From DASVHS01 sp035468985 (GTDB lineage Bacteria; Acidobacteriota; Thermoanaerobaculia; Gp7-AA8), in the NCBI GenBank assembly GCA_035468985.1, contig DATISF010000009.1, positions 1 through 64,000 on the forward strand: a stretch of 64,000 bases of DNA, in the 5' to 3' direction. Numbering within the stretch: position 1 is the first letter of the stretch; every line of letters starts with the position of its first letter. Shown piece by piece: positions 36,090 through 44,581 of this stretch. A program made the position numbers and the translations under genes. The notes beneath the pieces are model-generated. The model did not search any database. It worked only from the letters and a program-made list of their open reading frames with translations, and was not told the origin of the DNA.

Positions 36090-36682
36090 TGGTTTCCTCC
36101 GCTCGCCTCCGCGGTGAGCACTTTCTTCAACGTCTCCATGGCCCGGAACACGCGCGTTTTGACCGCCCCCTCGGAGCAGCCGGCGATCTGCGCGATCTCC
36201 GAGTACGAAAGACCCTGGTAGCGCGACAGCAGAATCGCCTCACGCTGCTCCGGCGTCAGCGCCGACAGCGCACGCTGGATCCGCGCCGCGTCTTCGCGCT
36301 GCTGCAGCGTCCGCTCCGGTCCGAGCTCGTTCGGGGCCGGCAGCGTGACCAGCACGTCCTCGGCCTCCTTCGCCTTGTTGTCTGCCTTTCTCAGGTAATC
36401 GCGGCACCAGTTCGCCGTGATCGAAAACAACCAGGTCGACAACTTGGCGTCCCCCTGGAACTGATTGGCATGCTTCATCATCTTGACGAACACTTCCTGC
36501 GTCGCATCCTCGGCCGCCTCGGCGTTCTTCAAGAATCGAAACGCGAAGTTGTAAATCCGCGCACTGTAGCGGTCGTAGATCTCCGAGGCCGGCGAGAAGT
36601 CGCCACCCTGAACGATGCGCATCAACTCCTGATCGCTCAGGTGTTTCATCTCCCCGGCTTCTGTCCCCTTCGACGCAGGCAT
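36068..36682 (-). CDS. ECF sigma factor
   Basis: 204 residues. Region 2 (about 20-95) includes YNFAFRFLKNAEAAEDATQEVF and the LSTWLFSITANWCRDYLR -10-binding block. Region 4 (about 135-190) includes LTPEQREAILLSRYQGLSYSEIAQIAGCSEGAVKTRV. The start may be the ATG 33 bases further in. The overlapping downstream gene is its anti-sigma factor. Targets are unknown; such loci often autoregulate. Confidence 0.93.
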   Translation of the reverse strand: MPASKGTEAGEMKHLSDQELMRIVQGGDFSPASEIYDRYSARIYNFAFRFLKNAEAAEDATQEVFVKMMKHANQFQGDAKLSTWLFSITANWCRDYLRKADNKAKEAEDVLVTLPAPNELGPERTLQQREDAARIQRALSALTPEQREAILLSRYQGLSYSEIAQIAGCSEGAVKTRVFRAMETLKKVLTAEASGGNQWSTAIR

Positions 36683-36710
36683 GATGGAAAGGTTACGGTG
36701 TGTTCGGGCC

Positions 36711-36776
36711 TGTGGAGCCCCGGCTATGGAGCCCCGGCTTGAGCCGGGGAAGGACCGGCGAATGCCGGTGCTCCAT
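36711..36776. repeat. Palindromic repeat, family 2, duplicated, reaching into the O-antigen ligase gene
   Basis: TGGAGCCCCGGCT is present twice in tandem (36711 and 36726), then AGCCGGGG and a GGACCGGCGAATGCCGGTGC stem. The O-antigen ligase stop (36724-36726) and last dozen or more codons (the Gly/Ala/Pro-rich tail) lie inside it. Confidence 0.65.
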
Positions 36777-38028
36777 CGCCAGGAACAGCAACCGCGCCCG
36801 GTTCATTCATGGCAAGCTGAGCGGCCTCGATCGACGCGGTCACGAGCGCAAACAACTCCAGCATCACGAGGAAGACCTCGGTGTCGCCGAAGTTGAACTC
36901 GAACAGGCCGGCGTAGGCCAGGCCCACGGCGATGGCCACCCCCGCCTCAGCGAATTCCCTCCCCGGCCCCCGCCACCCGCGGGCGCACTCCCGGAAGAAC
37001 AGGCCGAGGAGCAGCAGATACGCGATCACGGCTCCGATCCCACGCTCGGCCCAGAGCTGGATCAGGTTGTTGTGCAGATGCGGCGGACGAAAGCGCGGTG
37101 CGTCCGGCTTCCGGTAGAGCGGATAGATCTCCTTCACCTGTGCCGGCCCGACTCCCAGGACGGGATGGTCCTTGATCATTTCGATTCCCGCCTCCGCCAT
37201 GCGGATCCGGTCGAGGTTCGATGACTGCCGCACGTCGAACGACGACACGAGCCGCCCGAACATCGATTCCGGCATGAACGTGATCCCGAGGAGCAGGACG
37301 GGGATGGCGAAGACGATCCACTTCGAACGGTTCAGCACGAGCACGGTGAACACGGCCACGAGCCAGCCGAGCCACACGCTGCGCGTAAACGTCAGCAGCA
37401 GGGCGAACGACACGATGAACGCGCAGGCGAAGAGCCAGACCTGCCGCCGGCGAACCGCGATCACGACCAGCAGCAGCGACAGCGGCAGCGTCAGTCCCGA
37501 GTAAGTCATGACGTGGGTGGACGGGCCGGTGATGCGATGCTCCAGGTCGTGCTGCTCGGTCATCAGGTACTGAACGATGCCGTATCCGGCCATGACCACG
37601 GCGAACACGATTTGGGCGCGCAGGGCCAGCTCGCGCGAACGCGGCACCTCGCGAAACAGAATCAGCGCCGCCGGGAACACCAGCATCTTCAGCCAGAGCG
37701 CGCTCTCACCGAACAGATGACGCGAGGAGTGATTCACGATCGCGGACGTGGTCGACACCACGCCGTACATCAGGAGCGGGTAGTAGAGGATGTGAAACGA
37801 GGGGCGAATCTCGTCGCGCTTGAGCGCCCAGGCGACAGCGGCGAGCGTCGCGGCGAGACCGAGCTCGGAGAGCGCGATCTTTCCCTGCAGGAGGATGTGG
37901 GCGAGATAGCAGATCACCGCGACTCGTGTCGCGGCAGGCAGGCCGTCTAAGGCTGCTCGAATGCCTCGTCGACGAGCATCACCGGGATGTCGCTCACGAT
38001 CGGATAGATCCGGTGGCATTTCACGCAT
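36724..38028 (-). CDS. O-antigen ligase / Wzy-type membrane protein
   Basis: 434 residues with about 10-12 predicted membrane helices. The large loop near residues 260-340 carries DRIRMAEAGIEMIKDHPVLGVGP and HLHNNLIQLWAERG, the Wzy_C/WaaL signature with the conserved histidine pair. It joins or polymerises surface polysaccharide on the periplasmic side. The ATG at 38028 overlaps the Trm112-like gene by 82 bases; a GTG near 37920 at the first membrane helix is an alternative. The C-terminal tail (GAPAFAGPSPAQAGAP) is encoded by a dispersed repeat. Confidence 0.83.
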   Translation of the reverse strand: MREMPPDLSDRERHPGDARRRGIRAALDGLPAATRVAVICYLAHILLQGKIALSELGLAATLAAVAWALKRDEIRPSFHILYYPLLMYGVVSTTSAIVNHSSRHLFGESALWLKMLVFPAALILFREVPRSRELALRAQIVFAVVMAGYGIVQYLMTEQHDLEHRITGPSTHVMTYSGLTLPLSLLLVVIAVRRRQVWLFACAFIVSFALLLTFTRSVWLGWLVAVFTVLVLNRSKWIVFAIPVLLLGITFMPESMFGRLVSSFDVRQSSNLDRIRMAEAGIEMIKDHPVLGVGPAQVKEIYPLYRKPDAPRFRPPHLHNNLIQLWAERGIGAVIAYLLLLGLFFRECARGWRGPGREFAEAGVAIAVGLAYAGLFEFNFGDTEVFLVMLELFALVTASIEAAQLAMNEPGAVAVPGDGAPAFAGPSPAQAGAP

Positions 38029-38186
38029 TGCAGTCCCTGCTCGACAACCGGTTCCTCGCCGCGGAACTTCTCGCGGTACTTATCCCGAACGGCCGAACGG
38101 CGCGATTCGGATAGTGATACGAGCTTCACCTCTTCCTTGCAGATGGGGCAGGCTAGAATCTCGAGCAGCTCCTGGTCGACGGCCAT
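37947..38186 (-). CDS. Trm112-like zinc-binding protein
   Basis: 79 residues from the ATG at 38186. LLEILACPICKEEV near the N-terminus and LQCVKCHRIYPIVSDIPVML near the C-terminus give the four-cysteine zinc site and the fold of the Trm112/YcaR family, which stabilises methyltransferases or acts with LPS enzymes. It overlaps the O-antigen ligase gene and is divergent from the glycosyltransferase gene. Confidence 0.88.
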   Translation of the reverse strand: MAVDQELLEILACPICKEEVKLVSLSESRRSAVRDKYREKFRGEEPVVEQGLQCVKCHRIYPIVSDIPVMLVDEAFEQP

Positions 38187-38218
38187 GGCGGGCGCACTAT
38201 ACCAACGCTCGGAATGAC

Positions 38219-39283
38219 ATGAAAATCCTCCACCTCGCGGCCGGGAACCGCTGGACCGGAGCGGCGGCGCCGGCGTTCGCCGAGGTCGAGGCGCTGCGCG
38301 AAGCCGGAATCGATGCGCACTACGCGTACGTCGGCGGCTACAAGCTGCAGGCAAAGCTCGCCCGCCACGACTTCGCTCATCCGATCATCGAGAAGGCGCA
38401 GAACCCGCTCTCGTTCTCGCGGACGATCCGCGCGATCGATCGCCTCGTCACTGCTCACGGCTTCGATTTCATTCACGCGCATCTGACCTACGATCACTGG
38501 CTGGCCCGTTTCGTGGCCCGCGGCCGGCGAGGCGTGCGGCTCGCGCGCACGTTTCATTCGCGGCGGACGCTTCGCAACGAGCCTCTGACACGCTCACTGA
38601 TCGCGCACACCCGGGCCATCTTCGTGATCAATCAGGAGATGACGAAAGCGAGGCTGCTGCGGCCGCGGCAAGTGACATTCACGCCTCCGCCGCTCGATAC
38701 CGATCAGTTTTCACTCGACGGCTGGAATGCTCGCGGCACGTACGGCCTGGCACCGGACACGCCGGTCGTCGCGGCCATCGGGAAGCTGTCGAAGAACCGC
38801 GGATTCGAAGCGGTGCTGCAGGCGTTCACCATCGTGCAACGATCCGTCACAAACGCGAGGCTCCTGATCATCGGCCATGGCGAGCACCGGGGCACGCTCG
38901 CGGAGATGGCGGGATCGCTGGGCATCGACGTCATCTGGGCCGGGTATCACGAGGACGACCTCGCCCAGCACTATCGCGCGGCGGACGTCCTCCTGTTCAC
39001 CACGGCGGGCTCTGATGAGGGCCATCGCGCCGTCATCGAGGCGATGGGCTGCGGCGTTTCGCCGGCGACGTATCCGATCGAGGGCATGGATGCGATTCTC
39101 GGCGATCTGGCTCCGACACACCGCGCCAGGTCTGCCGATCCGGCCCTCCTTGCCGAGATCGCCATGAATCTCCTCCGAGCCGAAGGCCCGAGGGCACGCG
39201 TCGAAGTAAATCGGCGCGCGCAGGTGTTCGGGTTTGCGAGTGCGGCTGAGCGCCTGATTGACGTTTATTCGACGCCTCGCTGA
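38219..39283 (+). CDS. Family-4 glycosyltransferase
   Basis: 354 residues, GT-B fold. The N-terminal half begins MKILHLAAGNRWTGAAAPAFAE, and the C-terminal half has VVAAIGKLSKNRGFE, ARLLIIGHGEHR and the nucleotide-sugar motif AADVLLFTTAGSDEGHRAVIEAMGCG, where the usual E-x7-E pair is present. Its position opposite an O-antigen ligase suggests a role in LPS or surface glycan assembly. The ATG at 38219 follows GGAATGAC; a TATACC at 38200 could be a -10. Confidence 0.85.
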   Translation: MKILHLAAGNRWTGAAAPAFAEVEALREAGIDAHYAYVGGYKLQAKLARHDFAHPIIEKAQNPLSFSRTIRAIDRLVTAHGFDFIHAHLTYDHWLARFVARGRRGVRLARTFHSRRTLRNEPLTRSLIAHTRAIFVINQEMTKARLLRPRQVTFTPPPLDTDQFSLDGWNARGTYGLAPDTPVVAAIGKLSKNRGFEAVLQAFTIVQRSVTNARLLIIGHGEHRGTLAEMAGSLGIDVIWAGYHEDDLAQHYRAADVLLFTTAGSDEGHRAVIEAMGCGVSPATYPIEGMDAILGDLAPTHRARSADPALLAEIAMNLLRAEGPRARVEVNRRAQVFGFASAAERLIDVYSTPR

Positions 39284-39354
39284 CGGCGATCTCTTGGCAA
39301 ACGCTGGATAGTGACGTCAGAATCGGATTCGTTCCGGCTGAGGGGGAGTAGAAG

Positions 39355-41394
39355 CTGACACCGCAATTCGACCTGGCGGCGAGCCTGACGTACGCCGGGC
39401 AGACGATCGCGTCTGCCGTGATGGCGCTTGTTCTGTACGGCTTCTACCGGCAGTACCGCAAGTCGTACCTCCTCCATTGGACGCTGGGATGGTCGGCGCT
39501 GGCCGTCTTCACCCTGTTCAGCGACATCTCCGCGGGGCTCACGCTGAAGCTGCAAATGGCGGCTTCGCATCCGCTGCGCATCGTGGTGGCGATCGTCATC
39601 GGCGTCACGGGCTATCTGCAGATCGGCTGGCTCCTTTTCGGCGTCTACGAACTGGTGCGGCGCCGGCCGGTGAGGCTCGTCGAGTCGCGGCGGATGCTCA
39701 TCGCCCTGGCCGTCTTCGGATTCATCGTTTCGCTCCTGTTCATCTCGCCGGAGATCATTTCGAGCAGCCGCTATTTCGTCCGTGTGGCGCTGCGCGCGCT
39801 GACAGCGGCGATCGGTTTCGGTTTCGCCGCGGTGGTGCTGTGGCGGGCAAGGCGAAGGCGCGTCGGTATCGGATTCACAGTCCTCGGAGCGGCGTTCGCG
39901 CTCTACGCGCTCGAACAGCTGCATTACGCCGAGCTGGCCGCGATCTGGCTCTTCAGCGGCTACCGTCTCGACTACTCGGAGGTTCTCGGATACGTCGACT
40001 TCCTTCTGCTGACGCTCATGGCCGTGGGCATGATCGCGTGCCTCCTCGAGGACGAGCGAGAAGCGGCGGAGCTGGCCGCGGTCGAAATCGAGCACCTCGC
40101 CTACCACGACGCGCTCACGGGCCTGCCGAACCGGCCGCTGTTCATGGACCGCCTGATCGTCGCCCTCGCCCAGAATGCGCGCGCCCATCAGAAGCTGGCC
40201 GTCTTCTTTCTCGACCTCGACCGATTCAAGGACATCAACGACTCCCTCGGCCACACGACGGGCGACACGCTTCTCAAGGCCGTGGCCGAGCGCGTTCGCC
40301 GCTGCGTCCGCGAAGGCGACACCGTGGCGCGCTTCGGCGGCGACGAGTTCACACTGATGATCCCCAAGATCGAGAACATCGAAGACGCGGCCAAGATCGC
40401 GCAGAAGATCATCGACACGCTGAAGATCCCGTTCCTGGTCAACGATCGCGAGCTGTTCGTCACCACGAGCATCGGAGTGAGCATCTCCCCGAGCGACGGC
40501 ACCGATCCCGAGACGCTCGTCCGCAACGCCGACACGGCCATGTACCGCGCCAAGGACCAGGGCCGCGACAACTACCAGCTCTACGCGCCGGCGATGAATG
40601 CACGCGCGCTCGAGCGCCTGGCGCTCGAAAACCTCCTGCGCAAGGCCGTCAGCCAGAACGAGCTCGTCCTCTTCTATCAGCCGCAGATCGACGCCAACAC
40701 CCGCGGCATCGTCGGCGTGGAGGCGCTGATCCGCTGGAACCATCCCGAGCTCGGCCTCCTCTCCCCGGCGATCTTCATCGGCGTCGCCGAATCGTCCGGA
40801 CTGATCGTCCCCATCGGCGAATGGATCCTCCGCACGGCCTGCCGGCAGATCAAAGTCTGGCAGCGAAAGATCGATCACGACATCATCGTGGCCGTCAACC
40901 TCTCCGCCCGGCAGTTCCAGCAGCCCGACCTCGTCGACATGATCCGCTCGGCCATCGACGAGGCAGGCATCAAGCCCTCCTCGCTCGAGGTGGAAATCAC
41001 CGAGAGCAACGCCATGCAGAACGCGGAGAACACCATGTACATCCTCCGCGAGCTCAAGACCCTGGGTGTTCGTATTTCTATGGATGATTTTGGTACTGGA
41101 TATTCGTCACTGAATTATCTGAAGCGTTTTCCGATCGACACGCTCAAGCTCGACAAGTCGTTCGTCAAGGACGTCAACACCGATCCGAGCGACGCCGCGA
41201 TCGTCAGCGCCGTCATCCAGATGGCTCACAGCCTCAACATCAAAGTCGTAGCCGAGGGAGTGGAGCGCGAGGAGCAGCTCAATTTCCTGGTGCGCCAGAG
41301 CTGCGACACGATCCAGGGCTACTTCTTCAGCAAGCCGCTCCCCATCGACCAGCTCGAAGCGTTCGTTCTCGAGCGCAAGGCCGCCATGGCCTAG
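39355..41394 (+). CDS. Membrane GGDEF-EAL cyclic-di-GMP enzyme (probable CTG start)
   Basis: 679 residues if begun at CTG 39355, which follows GGGGGAG by eight bases and restores the first membrane helix (LTYAGQTIASAVMALVLYGFY). A GTG at 39418 would cut that helix in half, and an in-frame TAG at 39349 blocks anything longer. Seven or so helices (about 10-225) form an integral membrane sensor. GGDEF (about 240-405) has FGGDEF and EAL (about 420-670) has VEALIRW, DDFGTG and KLDKSFV, all intact. Bases 41064-41130 show a strikingly different codon choice. Confidence 0.9.
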   Translation: MTPQFDLAASLTYAGQTIASAVMALVLYGFYRQYRKSYLLHWTLGWSALAVFTLFSDISAGLTLKLQMAASHPLRIVVAIVIGVTGYLQIGWLLFGVYELVRRRPVRLVESRRMLIALAVFGFIVSLLFISPEIISSSRYFVRVALRALTAAIGFGFAAVVLWRARRRRVGIGFTVLGAAFALYALEQLHYAELAAIWLFSGYRLDYSEVLGYVDFLLLTLMAVGMIACLLEDEREAAELAAVEIEHLAYHDALTGLPNRPLFMDRLIVALAQNARAHQKLAVFFLDLDRFKDINDSLGHTTGDTLLKAVAERVRRCVREGDTVARFGGDEFTLMIPKIENIEDAAKIAQKIIDTLKIPFLVNDRELFVTTSIGVSISPSDGTDPETLVRNADTAMYRAKDQGRDNYQLYAPAMNARALERLALENLLRKAVSQNELVLFYQPQIDANTRGIVGVEALIRWNHPELGLLSPAIFIGVAESSGLIVPIGEWILRTACRQIKVWQRKIDHDIIVAVNLSARQFQQPDLVDMIRSAIDEAGIKPSSLEVEITESNAMQNAENTMYILRELKTLGVRISMDDFGTGYSSLNYLKRFPIDTLKLDKSFVKDVNTDPSDAAIVSAVIQMAHSLNIKVVAEGVEREEQLNFLVRQSCDTIQGYFFSKPLPIDQLEAFVLERKAAMA

Positions 41395-41470
41395 TGTGGC
41401 GTGTCGCAAGAAATCGATACCATCTCGCTTGCTCTCGACGGCGATCGCCCGATTTCCCGATGACAGGACA

Positions 41471-41618
41471 CTAAGGAACCTCTGAACAAGTCGTCATCCT
41501 GAGTCGGCGAAGCGCGACGAAGGATCTCAGGATCCGAAAACGCCTGCGATTTCGAGATCCTTCGCTGTCTTCGCGGCTCAGGATGACGTGAACAACGACT
41601 TGTTCAGAGCTTCCCTAG
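41471..41618. repeat. MITE-like element B, family 1
   Basis: Ends read CTAAGGAACCTCTGAAC... and its inverse ...GTTCAGAGCTTCCCTAG. The interior matches element A closely, with TCATCCTGAG, GGATCTC and their inverses. Its right end supplies the TAG stop of the cyclase-family gene. The 41395-41470 gap before it shows nothing else. Confidence 0.8.
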
Positions 41619-42244
41619 TCGAGCGTGCGCAACACCGCGCGCACGGGACTGGCGTCGGCGCCATCCAGCCGCAGCGGCAACGCGATCAGCTCGTACTCCC
41701 CTTCCGGCACATCCTCCAGCACGAGCCCTTCGAGATTGGCCATGTCGTGTCGCGCCAGCGCGTGGTGTGCCTCCAGCTCCTTCGACTCGAACGGATCGAC
41801 CGACGGAGTGTCGATCCCGATCAGGATGACCCCGCGCGCGTGGAGATCATCGACGGCTTCAGGTGAGAGGCTCGCGAAATCGTTGTTCCAGCGCCGCGGG
41901 TCGGGAAACGTCCCGGTTCGAAAAAGCACACGCGGAGTGTCGATCCGCTTCCCGGCAAAGTCTTTCGGAACGATGCGCCGCGGTCCCGCGCTCTTCACAT
42001 CGACGACCGTGCAGCGGCCGACGTAGTCATCGAGCTTTCGCGAGGCGATGTCTTCGCCGCCGGCCAGATAGTGATTGGGAGCGTCGGCATGAGCGCCGAC
42101 ATGCACGGTTGTACGAATCTCGGAGAGAGTGATGTTCGACCCCGCCGCGATGTCGGTGTTGCGCACCGACTGGAACGGCGTGTCGCCCGGCCAGACTTTG
42201 ATCGAGGCGTCGATCAGAGGCGAGATGTCGATGATTCGAGTCAT
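41615..42244 (-). CDS. kynB: Cyclase-family amidohydrolase, kynurenine formamidase-like
   Basis: 209 residues. DISPLIDASIKVWPGDTPF and HVGAHADAPNHY (H-x-G-T/A-H-x-D-x-P-x-H metal motif) are KynB-type features, and GVILIGIDTPSVDP fits the family. It hydrolyses N-formylkynurenine in tryptophan breakdown, which suits the aminomuconate genes upstream in the operon. Four bases overlap the dioxygenase-RidA gene. Its TAG stop is in a mobile repeat, so the native C-terminus may have been altered. Confidence 0.83.
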   Translation of the reverse strand: MTRIIDISPLIDASIKVWPGDTPFQSVRNTDIAAGSNITLSEIRTTVHVGAHADAPNHYLAGGEDIASRKLDDYVGRCTVVDVKSAGPRRIVPKDFAGKRIDTPRVLFRTGTFPDPRRWNNDFASLSPEAVDDLHARGVILIGIDTPSVDPFESKELEAHHALARHDMANLEGLVLEDVPEGEYELIALPLRLDGADASPVRAVLRTLD

Positions 42245-43530
42245 CGCCCGGCCATCACTTTGAGCTCGACCGAGATCGGCGTCGGCAGCGAGTCCACCCC
42301 CACCGTCGTCCGGGTCGGCTGGATCGTCCCGAAGTACTCCCCGTAGACCTTGTTGAAGCGGTCGAAGTCGCGCTTCATGTCAGTGAGATACACGGTTACG
42401 TCGAGAACTTTTTCCAGCGAGCTTCCGGCAGCTTCGAGAATCGTCCGGATGTTCTCGATGCAACTCCGCGTCTGCGCCTCGATCCCTTCCGGAATCTCGT
42501 TCGTGACCGGCTTGCGAGGCCCGATCCCGGACGTGTAGAGCAGATCGCCGACCCTGCGCGCATGCGGATACGGCCCCACAGGCTTCGGCGCCTTCTCCGT
42601 CACCACCGGCGCCTCGGCCGGCACGTTGTGAGTTTCGAGGCCCGTGCCACTCGACATCGCGAACGCCGGGACCTGGGTCTCGTCGAATTCCTTTTCGAAA
42701 TCGAGCTCCTTCTCCGAGGGAGTGAGCTCGACGATCGCCGCGCCGGTTCCCCACACCGGCTGGTAATCCCACACCTTGCCGTCGAAGCGGTTGTGCTCCC
42801 CCATCAACGCGGCCAGCCACCAGATGGCTTTGAACCCCATGTCGGCGTTGGCTTCGCGGGCGAACTCGCGGGCCACCTGGGCCACGTCCTCGAGGCGCCC
42901 TTCGCCGAGCATCTCCAGAATCTTGCGGTTCCACTCGTCGTCTTTCGCCGAGGAGATGCGGTCGAGCGCGGGATCGATGTCGCTGACTTCGAATCGATTC
43001 GACAGGCCGGTCACGCAGACGACGATCGTCTTCTTTCCGTACTGCTCGATCGCCGCTCGCGCCGCGAACCCGAGCGCGCGCGATTCGTCGCGCTCCGCGT
43101 AGATGTTGCATGAAACGACCGACGCCGGAATCGCGTTGCCCGGATTCAGCAGTTTCAGCGCCACAACCGTGCCGGGATCGATCGGAAACCCGTGATAGCT
43201 CACCGTCGCCGCCTGCATCCCATGGTCCTTGCAGATCTGGCAGTAGAGCTTCCCGAACTCAGGATCGATGCGGAGCTCATAGGGGATCTCGCCGAACTCG
43301 TACCAGTTCTGATCGACGAGCGTCCACTTCGGCTTCGGATCGATCTGGAAGAGATGGCCGATGACCGAGAACCACTGCGTGGAGTAGACGAGGAGCAGTT
43401 CCGCGTCCGATTGCGCGATCTGCCTGCCGACCGCCTCGTAGCTCTGCTTGAGCGAGGCCCAGCCGGGATTTTTCGCCGCTCCTAACAGGATGTGCGGCTG
43501 GCCGGGAACGATGTACGCCTTTTGGATCAT
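42241..43530 (-). CDS. Fusion of LigB-type dioxygenase (AmnA-like) with RidA-type 2-aminomuconate deaminase
   Basis: 429 residues from the ATG at 43530. Residues 1-275 are a LigB-fold extradiol dioxygenase subunit similar to the alpha subunit of 2-aminophenol 1,6-dioxygenase. Residues 300-429 are a complete RidA/YjgF domain (GPYPHARRVGDLLYTSGIGPRKP, IRTILEAAGSSLEKVLDVTVYLTDMKRDFDRFNKVY). RidA members include 2-aminomuconate deaminases, so one polypeptide may join ring cleavage with the later deamination. The N-terminus lacks the HPPH motif seen in the partner, as expected of a non-catalytic alpha subunit. Confidence 0.8.
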   Translation of the reverse strand: MIQKAYIVPGQPHILLGAAKNPGWASLKQSYEAVGRQIAQSDAELLLVYSTQWFSVIGHLFQIDPKPKWTLVDQNWYEFGEIPYELRIDPEFGKLYCQICKDHGMQAATVSYHGFPIDPGTVVALKLLNPGNAIPASVVSCNIYAERDESRALGFAARAAIEQYGKKTIVVCVTGLSNRFEVSDIDPALDRISSAKDDEWNRKILEMLGEGRLEDVAQVAREFAREANADMGFKAIWWLAALMGEHNRFDGKVWDYQPVWGTGAAIVELTPSEKELDFEKEFDETQVPAFAMSSGTGLETHNVPAEAPVVTEKAPKPVGPYPHARRVGDLLYTSGIGPRKPVTNEIPEGIEAQTRSCIENIRTILEAAGSSLEKVLDVTVYLTDMKRDFDRFNKVYGEYFGTIQPTRTTVGVDSLPTPISVELKVMAGR

Positions 43531-43554
43531 TGCCACCGCCCACCCCGGAACGAG

Positions 43555-43645
43555 GAATGGTGAATGGTCAATGCTGAGTGGTGAATTGTGAATGGCTCGC
43601 GCTTGAATTCAACATTCACCATTGAACATTGAACATTCACCATTC
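43555..43645. repeat. AT-rich long inverted repeat between dioxygenase genes
   Basis: Runs of GAATGGTGAATGGTCAATG on the left are mirrored by CATTCACCATTGAACATTG units on the right, giving arms of about 40 bases with some mismatches. The composition stands out from the surrounding GC-rich DNA. It separates the two dioxygenase subunits inside the operon and may reduce or tune downstream expression. Confidence 0.75.
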
Positions 43646-43660
43646 CCGTCTCGTCTCTTT

Positions 43661-44566
43661 TCATCCCTGCGTCGTCGCTTCCGCCTTCAAGACCGGATCC
43701 CACCCAACCACCGCGTTCCCCGTCCCGATCACCGTCCAGTACCCGTACAGCTCGCCCGGGTAGTCCGGGAAATCCAACGCCGACAGCATCCACGCCAGGC
43801 CGCCCGCCTTCACCTCGGAAACGGCGTGGTCCATGAACTCCGGAAGGATCGCCACGAGCTCGCGCGTGCGGCCGCGTCGCATCAGGTCGATCACTTTCAT
43901 GTCCCACAGGTATCCGGAATGCTCGTACACGTGCTCGCGCGACATGTCCTCGGGGATCTCCGGCTCGGTCGTGAAGTGGCGGTGCGAGAGCGTGTTCGAC
44001 GCCAGCAGCACCGCTCGGCGGCCGCTGCGCTCGATGGCGCGCTTGGTGGCCTGGCCGAGCTTGATCATCTGGGCCTGCCCCATCTCGTTCGAGAAGTAGT
44101 ACGGCGAGTTGTTCGACGAGATGCCGACGATGGGGATGTCCCACTCCGGATTCATCATGTGGCACGAGACGATCGTCCCGTAGTCGACGCGAAAGTTCGG
44201 GTTCCTCATCATCTTCGTGATCAGCCCGTCCTTCGCTCCCTCCTCCGCGATCATCTCCGCGAGCTCGACGTCGACTTTGATGTCGTACTTGAAACGGAAG
44301 AGGTTCGGAAAGATCGGATCGACCGACAGACCGTGGAACTCCGGCACGCCGAGGAAGTGATGGCCGACGAGGGTCTGCCAGTGCGGCGAGTGGACGAGCA
44401 GCACGTCCGGCTTCTTCGCCAGAAAATGCTTGCGCGCGCGCTCGTATCCCCAGCGCAACACCTCCCACCCACACTCCGACTTCGGCTCGTTGCGCCAGTG
44501 ATTCTCACCATAGACGATGTGCGGCGGATGAGGGGCGAGCACGCCTCCGACGATCTGACCGATCAT
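43661..44566 (-). CDS. LigB-family extradiol dioxygenase, 2-aminophenol 1,6-dioxygenase beta-like
   Basis: 301 residues. The N-terminal GGVLAPHPPHIVYGENHW carries the iron-ligand histidines, SPHWQTLVGHHF the second-sphere histidine, and a Glu occurs in the C-terminal part, as in class III ring-cleaving dioxygenases. Closest recognisable type is the catalytic subunit of 2-aminophenol 1,6-dioxygenase, which gives 2-aminomuconate semialdehyde. The neighbouring AMS dehydrogenase, deaminase and KynB support an aminoaromatic substrate, possibly from the kynurenine route. Confidence 0.83.
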   Translation of the reverse strand: MIGQIVGGVLAPHPPHIVYGENHWRNEPKSECGWEVLRWGYERARKHFLAKKPDVLLVHSPHWQTLVGHHFLGVPEFHGLSVDPIFPNLFRFKYDIKVDVELAEMIAEEGAKDGLITKMMRNPNFRVDYGTIVSCHMMNPEWDIPIVGISSNNSPYYFSNEMGQAQMIKLGQATKRAIERSGRRAVLLASNTLSHRHFTTEPEIPEDMSREHVYEHSGYLWDMKVIDLMRRGRTRELVAILPEFMDHAVSEVKAGGLAWMLSALDFPDYPGELYGYWTVIGTGNAVVGWDPVLKAEATTQG

Positions 44567-44581
44567 GCGCTGCGCCCTCCG

